DNA from: Larix sibirica
Taxonomy: Eukaryota > Streptophyta > Pinopsida > Pinales > Pinaceae
Length of the DNA stretch: 20,207 bases
Reading direction: 5' to 3'
NCBI GenBank assembly: GCA_004151065.3
Contig: NWUY0304839197.1
Span: 1 to 20,207, forward strand
Shown here: positions 9,396-18,366 of the stretch, in pieces
Layout of the letters: the number at the start of each line of letters is the position of its first letter
How positions within the stretch are numbered: the first letter of the stretch is position 1
Notes under the pieces: generated by a model
Database searches by the model: none
The model's input: the letters and a program-made list of their open reading frames with translations, nothing else
What the model was told of the DNA's origin: nothing
Translations under genes and position numbers: made by a program

Positions 9396-9835
9396 GGTAC
9401 TTTTCCTATACTAAATAACCCTGTTTGCTAACTTCTCATCTCCATATTAGATCCCTAACTACCCTTTGTAGCCTTGATACATGCAAGTTGGCCTTATCTC
9501 TAAACTCCTAAATAATACCAATCCAAATTAGATCCACTCTATCCAAAATAGGTGCTAAAGCCAAACCTTTTACATAGGCCACCACTATATATGCCTGATT
9601 AAACTTAGTGTTTTGCATATAATTAGGGACTATAGGAAGAATACTAAGGACCTTACCTCACTGAAATGGCTCCCTAGCCCTAAGATTCACCAATGACCTT
9701 TTACTAATCCTACTAAATACCATATCCACTATCTTTACAAAAGCACAATCCTAATACTTTCCAAGAGCTGGATACACAACCCTATATCTCATATCCTAAG
9801 AAGGAAACTACTATAGATGTGGGCAAGTATGTCTG
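9396..9835 (-). pseudogene. Possible decayed coding relic, family unknown
   Basis: On the minus strand one frame runs about 130 codons with five stops and one probable frameshift near 9798. Its most protein-like parts read VVYPALGKY, CAFVKIVDMVFSRISKRSL, then a 49-codon uninterrupted stretch including NTKFNQAYIVVAYVKGLAL and ILDRVDLIWIGII, then FRDKANLHVSRLQRVVRDL. Most of the stops (TAG, TGA) can be explained as single transitions from Trp, Gln or Arg codons. The mix of hydrophobic and charged residues looks like protein, but the stop density is not far below chance for this composition. No motif links it to a known family. It is reported as a candidate relic only. Confidence 0.3.
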
Positions 9836-12800
9836 ACCCTACGCTTATAGTACTATATATTTATGTATACGCCTTTCACAAGCCTCCACCTAAAGGATCT
9901 GCTCCTAAATCCAAGCCATAATCAAGTGTGAGCCTCCAATGGCTATATGTTTCAACTTTTATATGCATCTAAATCAACATATAATAAGGATAAACATTGG
10001 GAGTTCCAACAAGTTGAAAATCTTATAATGAAAAATTTGATGGAACTTCTATTTTTATAGAAGGGGTTTAGAATGAATAATAAGCACCTACAAGACTAGA
10101 TATAGTACCTTATTTTGTTAATGGTGAATGCAGTGCGATAATATCCAAGGGAATACATCTTGCTATTTGCAGTTATAAATATTAAATCAAGAGTCGATGC
10201 TTTCAAGTATTGGGAGGATTAAAATGCTGTTTCTTAAACTATTGGTACTGAGACTGGTTCAACTGGTTATGCTTCTACTTATATTAATAGCTTTACCATA
10301 GTTATAACTACCCGCTTAGTTTGAATCCTTTTAGTAAGCAATAGAGTAATCAACCTGAAAGCTAATCCCAGATAATGAGCTTTACTAGTAAGTAGTAATA
10401 AAACACACTAGTTAATCCAATAGATATGCTTATAACACATGAGACTAGTAATCATAAGTAATGTACTAATCTACATGAGGTCACACTATATCCGTAATAG
10501 AGCACATTAACACTAATACTAAGCCTCATACTAATTACACTAGCTCTTACAACTGCAGGAACATAGGGATCATAAGATATATGAACTAGTAAAAACTCCA
10601 TTTATTTAGCTGTAATGATGAGCTAATCCCTGTCAATTACAGTAAGCTGTATTGGTATTATATCCATAAGTAAACCATAACAGTGATCAGAGCTAAGCAA
10701 TAGATATAGTAATCAACACCATTAAACTATGTGTTCAAAGCAATAACCTTTGTCCAGTAGTTAGTACAGCTTTGTTCCAGGAATATAATACATGTAACTA
10801 ATAGTGATTACTAATATGCATATTCAATCTATCTAATCTATTAGCTCACATGATACGTATTTGACATAATTTATTTGGTAAGAAGATGTGTTTTCATTTA
10901 TGCTTACCCATTACACATATTACTAATCTAGCCATTGATTCCAGCTGACTTGTATTATAAACCTGCTCTATTTATTCATTATGCCCAATACGCACATACT
11001 AATAGGTATAACTATCCCTAATAATTGGTGTGATCCACTGGGAGTGAAACATATGGCTAGTACTAATCCCATAGCTAATAAGGTATGATATTTAGATGCC
11101 TCTTTTCACCTAATTAAGTGCGACATTTTACCTATTTACATAGATATGGGAATAAAAGGGAAATGAATAGCAGCTTAGATTATGGAAAGAACAGGCATTG
11201 AGCTTATATGGTAATCAAGCTATAAGTACTAATTACTAGTAGCTTACTAATAAAACACTAGTACTATCATTACATATTAAATTAGGGATATACTTATATA
11301 GAACTAATACCATACATTACAATAGAGGTTATACCATGTTAAACTACTCATTTAGGTAATGACATGTAAGTGATTGGTTACGTATTATACTCGTTATGAT
11401 ATCACTATATATATAAATCACTATTATATTATTGATATAAAAGCTTACGATCTTATAGAATATGGTTTGTATTAGTACTAGTTCATACATATAGCTATTC
11501 CCTTATAGAGCTAATCTTAACACCAGTGCTTATGGTTCCTCTTTCACCTTACGGATATGTTATTCGTAATACAAGAGCTATTATTACTATTACTTCATTC
11601 CAAACATGGTTCTTACTCATATTCAATGCCAGTATGATTCCCATGGACTCTGTGGACTCTGTTTTATTAGCTTATTATGTAAGCTTAGATTAAAAGAGAT
11701 AGTAGTAATCCGGTTTTATCCTTATTACACTCTATTTAAAAACTATAAGATCAGTTTCTTTTAGCTTATGTATACAGTATTGCACTCATTCCCAGCTTAT
11801 CAAGTGTAAACAAAGCAGTTATTACTCTGCTTATATGGTAAAGCAAGTAAGCTTAGTAATGAACACATGGTATTATTTTAATAACAGGATCCAAGTAATC
11901 ATTCAAGCTTAGATAGTTTGCTAACTAATATGGAACTCATAGTAAGGTTACACGTAAGGTAAAGCAGTAACAAGTATGATTCAAACCATAGCCTTTTTTA
12001 GGGTTTACAGGGGTCACGTGGTTATTGAGGGATTTACCATGCGACTTGCGCAGAAGAGAAATGGTAAACTATGCCATGCTATAAACAGTGAACTGAAGGT
12101 TTTACCAGGCTTAACGAGGTAAAAAAAAGGGTCATTCTCTTATATAAGGGGGTTACTTCTGTAGGTTACACATGAACTGATGATGTTTCCAGATATGACT
12201 ATTCAAATGGCACTTATAAAAATTAGGGTAATAACAGATGGTCTCCACAAGTATGTTATAAAATGCTTGGATGATGCTCCAAAGAATATGGAGAAAGTCC
12301 AGGTGTCCACGAAGGTGAGCAAGGTTCTAAATAGGTCTCAACCTGAGAGCTTAACCTACTGGGGATCAAAGATATAACTTATGTCTCCATGAATGTAGAT
12401 TCCTACACTATGAAGCTTCAAAACTTTAACTTGACAATCAGCAAGGGCACATCCATCCATTTACAAAGGGTTTAAAAGAGTTTTCGTACACGTTTTATCA
12501 CCACTTTAATTCCGCATCTTCCCCTTTACGTTAAAGCGGTTTAAAGGAGTTTTTTTTGCACACAAACTTTATTGATAGATATAACCTTTCTGTGGGTTAG
12601 TAACCTAGCCACTTCAAATAATAATATAAAAATACAACCTAAATAAAAAAAATTCTAGTTGCCAATCCTTTGTTATAAAATGGCCCAAGTGCGGGCAATT
12701 CTTCTTTACCTTGCAGGTTGCAAGCAAGGCAAAAGGTTAAGTGTATGGTTAGTAAGTCCAATAAACAATGTTGAAGCTATTAAAAATAACAACATATATA

Positions 12801-13490
12801 ATTTACTTAGAAGATCAAACTTGCAAAAATTACATAGAAACACAACAAGGAAATGAACTTAAACCAAATGTTTTTGTCTAATGGAAAAGCTTGAAACAAT
12901 GGTGTCACCTAGGAGAATGTTGCTTGCAAATGGTAGCCAACACTCCCTTTGGGAGGTTCCTTTTATCTCTCAAAAATTGCTTGCTAACTCACTTTAAATG
13001 ATGAAGGGAAAAGAGCTATGTTTTCAAATTATGCTGATGGATGACCTATTAAGCAGCCCAGTGATTACTGCCCTGTATCTTTCCAAGCCACAATGGAATC
13101 AATAATGCACTAACTAGGGCTATTTGTATCTAATTTTATTCCGCCCAAGTAAGCTAGGTAGGACAAATTAAGTAAATGACCGAGCTGCCCAAGGAAGGAT
13201 TAATGTGTTATTGCTGAAAGCTTGTAATGCCAGGTGGCCAGGCCAACCCAAGATGGCTCCATAAAAAAGATCCTGGCTGGTCCATTTGGGAGAATAAATA
13301 TAGGGTTTGAACTACCTTCTAGCTACTATCTCTTTCCGCTTTCCATACCTTTGCCTCAGACCTTGACTCTTATCTTTAAACAGGCTGGATATTCCATTGG
13401 TCCAGTTATATCTCAGCTCTCACCTTTTCTACTTCACGAAAACGAGGATTGTTGATACTTTATTTCTACGCACTTACTCTACAATCTGCC
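9836..13490. other. Long AT-rich, stop-dense spacer
   Basis: Over 3.6 kb only three frames reach 65-73 codons (12180-12377, 12659-12856, 13234-13455) and none is recognisable. From about 10300 to 11950 the sequence is saturated with TAA and TAG in all frames. Recurrent short words such as actagta, gctaat and agtaatca appear on both strands because several are palindromic or nearly so. It gives neither tRNA nor retroelement matches. From about 12000 the composition returns to ordinary spacer. The beginning (9836-10300) may continue the decayed relic to its left, but nothing could be aligned. Confidence 0.55.
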
Positions 13491-13496
13491 TAACGG

Positions 13497-13960
13497 ATAC
13501 GGGGAACAGAGATCGTAGGCAGCTTAATGACAGATATATTTGATTGCGGCATCCTAAGGTCGGTGAGCGTAACGTATTGATTTATATGGCGAGGAGCCCT
13601 CTTTTAAAAGAGTTGGATTAAGGCTTTCTCCTGAAGCTGGATTTATTGGAGTCTACCTTCCTTAAGAGTTAGATTAACATGATTGGCTTAAAAATAACTA
13701 TCCTCCTTCACGCCAACATCCTTCGCATTCATTGAGTGTTAGCATCATTCATTGAGTCAGCATCATTCATAAAGTAAGTATTGCAGCATTAAAAACCATT
13801 ATTCCTTCAGTGATAAATAAACAGTGGTAAGAAGGAAGAGAATCACGCATAACCACGTCTAGTAGATAAGTTAGTATTCCTTTATTTATTTTATAGACCT
13901 AATAAAGAGTATAAAGAGTATCTGGAATCAATAATCACTATTCGAGATAGGGTAAAAGGG
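13497..13960. repeat. Dispersed duplicate, copy A
   Basis: Copy A contains, in order, gtaggcagcttaatgacaga (13515-13534), taaggtcggtgagcgtaacg (about 13555-13574), ttaaaagagttggatta, a ctgaagctggatttattgg segment, gtcagcatcattcat, and aataatcactattcgagata (about 13929-13948). Every landmark recurs in the same order in copy B at 14147-15011. The two copies are in direct orientation and are diverged by substitutions and indels. No frame in the copy is coding. It is likely an old segmental duplication or dispersed repeat family member. Confidence 0.75.
13725..13771. repeat. 17/18-bp tandem repeat, 2.7 copies, inside copy A
   Basis: gcattcattgagtgtta (13725), gcatcattcattgagtca (13742) and gcatcattcat (13760) form a short tandem run. 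The matching position in copy B has only one related unit (gcgtccattcatc), so this expansion happened in copy A after the two copies separated. Confidence 0.85.
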
Positions 13961-14059
13961 CAGGCAGCGCTAGCTAGAAAGTGAGAATGCTTTAGAGGGT
14001 GAGGCTGGTCGGGTGAGATACTAGGCCGGGCGAGATATGCTTGTTCTTATTGACTATAT

Positions 14060-14089
14060 GAACCATTATAAAGGGAACCATTATCGAAG
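14060..14089. repeat. 15-bp tandem duplication
   Basis: gaaccattataaagg at 14060-14074 is followed by gaaccattatcgaag at 14075-14089. It lies between copies A and B. Just upstream (about 14003-14040) ggctggtcgggtgagata / ggccgggcgagata forms another imperfect pair. Confidence 0.85.
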
Positions 14090-14146
14090 TAGGTAAAAGT
14101 TACCGAGGTAGGGTAAGGGGGGATGGTGTAGTGAAGGGCCTTGCTG

Positions 14147-15011
14147 TGATGTGGGGATACATAGATTGTAGGCAGCTAAATGACAGAGGCATATTCAAGT
14201 ATAACCTTATGAATTTTGTTATTCCCTAAAGCCTTACCATATTTTCTATTCCCTACTGCCTTGCCATATTCGGTTGTTCCTTACTACTTCCTTTCCATAT
14301 TCGTTTTATTCCCTACTGCTTTAACATATTTGTGCTTTCTTATTGCCTTGTTATATTTGTTATTCCTTACTGCTTTTCCCCATATTCGTCATTGTGTTAC
14401 TTATTGCTTGCTGCCTTGTTATATTTGTTTTTCCCTTATCTGCCTCAGCATATTTGTTATTCCTTACTGCTGTCTTGCCGCCATACATATTTGTGTATAT
14501 ATTAGTTATATTCGATTGATACTTGGTTGATATTCGGTTGATATTCGTTTTTATCACATATTCGGTTAGATATTCGAATTACTCGTTACCTTATTTGTTT
14601 TTACCCGCTTTAATAATATATATTCGGGTTACATTTTTTACGATTACTGCCTTACCGTATTTGTTACCGTATTTTTTCGGGACCTTGTTGCCGCATATCC
14701 TTGCTGCACATCTTAGGCCGGTGAACGCTATAACGTAGATGGTGGGTTAGGAGGGAGGACCAAACTTTCCTTTCCTAAGAGTTGGATTGGTGGAGGCCTT
14801 CTTTAAGCTGCTTGCTGGTTTATTAGTGGCGGAACCAGCCTCTTTCGCGTCAGCGTCCATTCATCAGAGGTAAGGGCCATCGTTCAATAGCAGGTAAGGT
14901 CACATTTCTTTATATTCTTTTACTTACTTGCTTTCTCTCTCTTTGACTGAGCTTATCAAAATTCTAGGTGAAGCATAATCACTAGCATTATCGCTATTCG
15001 ACGCGGTAAGC
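14147..15011. repeat. Dispersed duplicate, copy B, split by a minisatellite
   Basis: The left part has gtaggcagctaaatgacaga (about 14168-14187), matching copy A. The right part resumes at about 14700 with ttaggccggtgaacgctata and continues with taagagttggattgg, ctgcttgctggtttattag, gcgtcagcgtccattcatc and ataatcacta...gctattcgac (about 14971-15003). In copy A the two parts are only about 25 bp apart (agatatatttgattgcggca), while here about 510 bp of catattcg-type repeat lies between them. Copy B is therefore copy A plus an internal expansion. Confidence 0.75.
14215..14700. repeat. Degenerate minisatellite, about 27-31-bp unit, nested in copy B
   Basis: The motif catatt (or tatatt) preceded by attccctactgccttgc-like sequence recurs at about 14238, 14265, 14296, 14325, 14352, 14381, 14420, 14449 and 14486. 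Spacings are mostly 27-31 bp, with two longer steps (39 and 37 bp). After about 14500 the unit shortens to gatattcggtt/gatattcgtt words up to about 14700. Because the period is not a multiple of three, the 104-, 65- and 71-codon frames over it are by-products of the repeat and not genes. The strand is pyrimidine-rich throughout. Confidence 0.85.
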
Positions 15012-15493
15012 ATATGGTAGCGTAAGGGGTTATAACCGTAAGGGATCGAGCGAGAGGTGGCAGGTAGAGCATCGTTTATAATGAGATAATGCACTCAAGA
15101 AATGAAATATATTAAATGAAAGGCTGACTTATCTTGTTAAAGCATAAAGCATTATTACGTATATAACTTGTGACGCTAATCTACCAAATATATTTCCTTT
15201 ATTTTAAGAAAGAGTTTAATTGGTCAATCTCGATGTCTTCACCGAGAACCACTTCTTTATGTAATTATGTAAATGCTTTTCATTCGTTCAATTATTGATT
15301 CTACAAGTTCCGTGTTCAAACTGAGGACCACTTATTTATATATGTAATTTGTAATTATGCGAGGACTTCAAACTGGATTTTCTCTTTAATGAACTATACC
15401 CTTTCAGATCGTTTACCTGGGATTCCCAGGTGCTGATCCACTCGATGCCTTACCTTTATTTCTACTTGAATTTATCTCACTCCCCATCGAGGT

Positions 15494-15530
15494 AGGTCTA
15501 ATCTATCGTCCCGATGCAAGGTCTAATCTA
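15494..15530. repeat. 25-bp-period direct repeat
   Basis: aggtctaatcta occurs at 15494-15505 and 15519-15530. The second copy is truncated relative to the 25-bp period. Confidence 0.85.
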
Positions 15531-15935
15531 AGGCCGCCCCCCATTTGATCTCATTTGAATGAGTGAGCGCGCTTTGCGAAAACAACAAAAACCTGTCCAT
15601 ATCGCTCTTTCCTTTCCTTCCATTATTGTGGCCTCCTGGAAGTCCTTCTTCTTCTTGACTCTCAGTCCCGTCTCCTGCCCTTAACCTCCTTTCCCTACCA
15701 TTGTGACAGATACCGATTTCCATGACAATTATAGTTATATTAATCCTAGTGCCGTTCGCTCCCTTTTAGATATTGCCTTGCTGTCCCTGTATCTGAGTCC
15801 CCGATTCCCAATACTGATCCAGTTTCCTCTTTCCATTCCAAATTCAAGAATACGACTGATACGATTCATTGGTCTGTGCGCCTCTCTTCTCACTTTCTTG
15901 TACTCCCCTGCTCTCCGGATCAATAAGAGACGTTT

Positions 15936-15960
15936 ACACTGCTCCTAGGACACTGCTCCT
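15936..15960. repeat. 14-bp tandem duplication
   Basis: acactgctcctagg at 15936-15949 is followed by acactgctcct at 15950-15960, after which the copies diverge. Confidence 0.88.
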
Positions 15961-16318
15961 ATAATATAGTTCACTATGTCCACTCTTATAAACAAGTTGA
16001 ATTGCATATCTTCTATATACCTTTTCCTAGCTCCACTATTGGCAGCAGGTTTCAAACGCCAGCTCTACGTTCTTATGGCAGGTCTAAACTAGCATATCTG
16101 CGTTGACACTTTCCGATGAAGAATCTAGTTTCTTCTTCAACTAATGCAATAAGGCAGGTTTAATTTGCATGGATAAGTTGAATCTCTGGATTGCCATTAT
16201 GACTTAAAATTTATCTTTTTACTTCAATGCCTGAAGATATAGTGTGTCATACATGCAGAGCAGGCTATCTTCCAAGAACTTCTTTAACCTCGCTTAGAAC
16301 ACGTTTGGCCTAACTTTT

Positions 16319-16790
16319 ATGCCGCACCAGTTCCCGCAAATTTATGCCCAAATTTATGTCGAATTTATAAAAGATTGGAACCAGATCTTGCGGACCACAA
16401 ATAAAGTAAAGAGTAAGGAAAGCCAGAACATAATGGGGAAGGATCCGGATCTCCCAGGCTTGGTAATTGAACCTTTCCAATACCACAATATTCAGTGTTT
16501 AGAGTTAATCGACGGACGCCCTGATTCCTTACATCGCAGGGAAATTGGCAAAGGAACTGTTCAATGCATTGAAAACTCTATATCAGAGTGTCCATATTTC
16601 CGGGGAGGTGCTCTTCAAGAACAAGCTCACCCAAACACGCATGAATATACACCGTGGCTTACCTTATGAAGATAACCTCTTAAAAATTAGTGCTTTGCTA
16701 TGGAACCCCATAGAAGAGGATATAAGGAAATATGAGGTAGGCGAGATAGATACTCCATGCTTCCTGTTACCATACTTCAATGGACAATGA
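16319..16790 (+). pseudogene. Unidentified ORF pair, probably one frameshifted gene
   Basis: Frame 1 starts at ATG 16319 and runs 116 codons to 16669. Frame 2 is open from 16509 (after a TAA at 16506-16508) to TGA 16788-16790, about 93 codons, and has no ATG near its beginning. Frame 1 looks protein-like in its first two thirds (FPQIYAQIYVEFIKDW, DLPGLVIEPFQYHN). Frame 2 looks protein-like afterwards (KLAKELFNALKTLYQSVHI, LPYEDNLLKISALLWNP). The change of quality falls at about 16510-16545, so a single-base indel there is the simplest reading. Together they would make about 155 residues with no recognised domain. It lies about 330 bp upstream of the trnP remnant. Chance overlap of two frames remains possible. 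Confidence 0.35.
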
Positions 16791-17119
16791 AATAAACTGG
16801 CATCACATGTACTGTTTGTTTATTGCCTTATTGCTTTTTATATTGACTGGATGCATTAAGGAAAGATAGCTATAAAGATATGCGTTTAACGCTATCCGCC
16901 GCTTTCTACCTAGTTGTCTCTATGCTTAAAGCTATCATGGGCGTAATAGATGCATCTCGATCTTGGTGTTACATAGTTGGGGAGGGCAATAAGTGATATA
17001 GTTGGGAGGGAGTGAGAGTTGGGGGGGAAGATAAAAGAGTTAGTGATTCGGCTTTTATTGGCTTCTTCCCGGAATAAAATAACAAGTCTTATTACATATA
17101 TAAGACAAGGTGGTATGTG
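16791..17119. other. Spacer upstream of the trnP remnant
   Basis: No gene was recognised. The segment 17085-17111 (ttacatatataagacaagg) resembles the AT-box plus CRTA-type core of plant mitochondrial promoters and sits about 20 bp before the tRNA remnant. This is suggestive only. The 73-codon minus frame here is unsupported. Confidence 0.4.
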
Positions 17120-17174
17120 CGAGGTGTGCAATTAGTGCGGCAGGGCGCTGTAGGTTCGAATCCTGTCACTTCGA
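17120..17174 (+). pseudogene. trnP: Internally deleted tRNA-Pro (UGG-type) remnant
   Basis: The sequence starts cgaggtg and ends cacttcg plus a discriminator a. All seven acceptor positions pair, one as G.U. The T arm is complete: gtagg ttcgaat cctgt pairs five of five with two G.U pairs. The acceptor and T arm match the plant mitochondrial trnP(UGG) as I remember it. The total length is 55 nt instead of about 75. The D arm is mostly gone and no UGG anticodon loop (ttttggg) is present, so it cannot be a normal proline tRNA. The 22-nt replacement (tgcaattagtgcggcagggcgc) can form tiny hairpins, for example gtgc/gcgc, so a processed RNA is possible but unproven. No CCA is encoded, as usual. Confidence 0.75.
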
Positions 17175-17536
17175 TGCAAAATGAAATGTATCTTTCATGT
17201 TAGCGCCAGCAACCCTCCTAACGAAAGGCTTTCTTCGGCCTTTATTATTTCCCGTTTCAAGTTACTATTGGCCAAACACGCGTTTCCTCACATCTGTAAA
17301 GTTTCATAGTTTTTAATCAGAAGTCACAAAATAGATAAATTGCAAAATAACTTATATAGATAGAATTCTCAGCTCTGTATATCTCTTCTTCTAAAAGATA
17401 TAGTGTCAGGTAAGGCCCTAAAATAACTAGGGGTCCTAACCATTTTTATATATCTTCCTCCCTAATATATATATATCTTTCTTTCGCTTTTGCGAACTCA
17501 TATTCAAAAAAAGAAGTAAAGTTATTAATAAATCCT
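17175..17536. other. Spacer with one small stem-loop
   Basis: aaaggc at 17224-17229 pairs with gccttt at 17238-17243 around an 8-nt loop, about 50 bp after the tRNA remnant. It could be a processing or 3'-end hairpin. A short (AT)n run lies at about 17464-17477. No coding frame is seen until the retroelement remnant begins. Confidence 0.45.
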
Positions 17537-18366
17537 GTGGTTCAAATTACTTTCCCTGAAGCTTCCAAACAGCGCAAAAAGGCATTGCGTACCAACAATT
17601 CATGTGCATTATGTGGCTTGTATGGTTACTATTTGCACCATTGCACCGAACTCCAGACTTTTCGGACCACGTTAGCTGACTTGCCAGTCTCTTTATTCGC
17701 AGTCACAGTAATTGAAGAGGTGCTTCCACCTAAAGGGTCGAATGAGGGTGTGGAAACCCTCTATTACATTTCCTCTTCGACCAGATCTTCTTTTATGGAC
17801 TACCCATTGGAACCCCTGATATCTTTAATGGATGTACCTCACCAAGTTTTTGACCTTCGTTGTCCTCTTCTGAATCTGATTTCCCTGACCTATCTCTTCC
17901 TGTCTTCCATTCAGATGAAGATATTTTGGAAGCTCTGACACATCCAGACTACCCTTGGGACGATATGCACCATCGTTCCTATTTCCTCCCTTCAGATACT
18001 GTTGCATCTTCTAACTCGGCCGATAAATTTACTGTCGAGTCAAAGGACTTTATTCCACCCGGCCACGTCTATTGATTTGAAAACCTGATTCCTGCCCCGG
18101 ATGCTTTTTAAGAGGAGAATATGACTCATATCTCCCCTACCATCAAAGTGGATATCTTGGTTACCCCTGGTGTTACGGAAAACATTCTCCTTTGAGCCTC
18201 CTGTATGCGTGAAGAGGTTGCGGCCTACAAAGCTATCTTTCAGGAGTTTCGTGACGTCTTTGCTTGGTCCTATTCTGAGATGCCGGGTCTCGATCCAGCT
18301 ATTGTCAAGCATCACACCGATACTTGGCCTATAGTAGACTCGGTGCGTCAAAAGCAACGACCCACC
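17537..18366 (+). pseudogene. Ty3/gypsy remnant (plus): gag zinc knuckle and gag-pol linker
   Basis: The first frame (17537-17938) carries CALCGLYGYYLHHC at 17603-17644. This is the CX2CX4HX4C zinc knuckle of retroelement nucleocapsid, with Tyr in place of the His. The reading continues in the next frame from about 17860 (SSSESDFPDLSLPVF, DEDILEAL, PDYPWDDMHHRSYFLPSD), a linker typical of one plant Ty3/gypsy lineage, then EFRDVFAWSYSEMPGLDPAI and VRQKQRP at the N-terminal edge of the reverse transcriptase. One frameshift lies at about 17860 and another at about 18365. Stops are TGA 18073-18075, TAA 18109-18111 and TGA 18193-18195. No aspartic protease D-S/T-G motif was seen between knuckle and linker. 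Upstream gag is missing. Non-functional and inferred to be nuclear-derived. Confidence 0.92.

Larger units (their letters stand above)
15012..16318. other. Spacer with no recognised gene
   Basis: The largest frames (66-81 codons on both strands at 15523-15948) overlap each other over a pyrimidine-rich plus strand (tccttctt, ctttcctt runs). They read as low-complexity protein, so none is called. An element resembling the dicot mitochondrial promoter core, caataagagacg, occurs at about 15921-15932, with no gene downstream to support it. Two short tandems are listed separately. Confidence 0.5.

Noticed and set aside
12180-12856. Two 65-codon plus frames
   Set aside because: Of chance length, unrecognised, with no supporting signals.
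14216-14738. Frames of 104, 65 and 71 codons with repetitive hydrophobic protein
   Set aside because: They lie on a degenerate repeat of about 29 bp whose period is not a multiple of three, so open frames are a by-product of its pyrimidine-rich, stop-poor strand.
15523-15948. Overlapping 62-81-codon frames on both strands
   Set aside because: Low-complexity pyrimidine-rich DNA keeps both strands open; no domain or homology seen.
17825-18357. Minus-strand frames opposite the plus-strand retroelement
   Set aside because: Shadows of the plus-strand coding relic; they contain no motif of their own.
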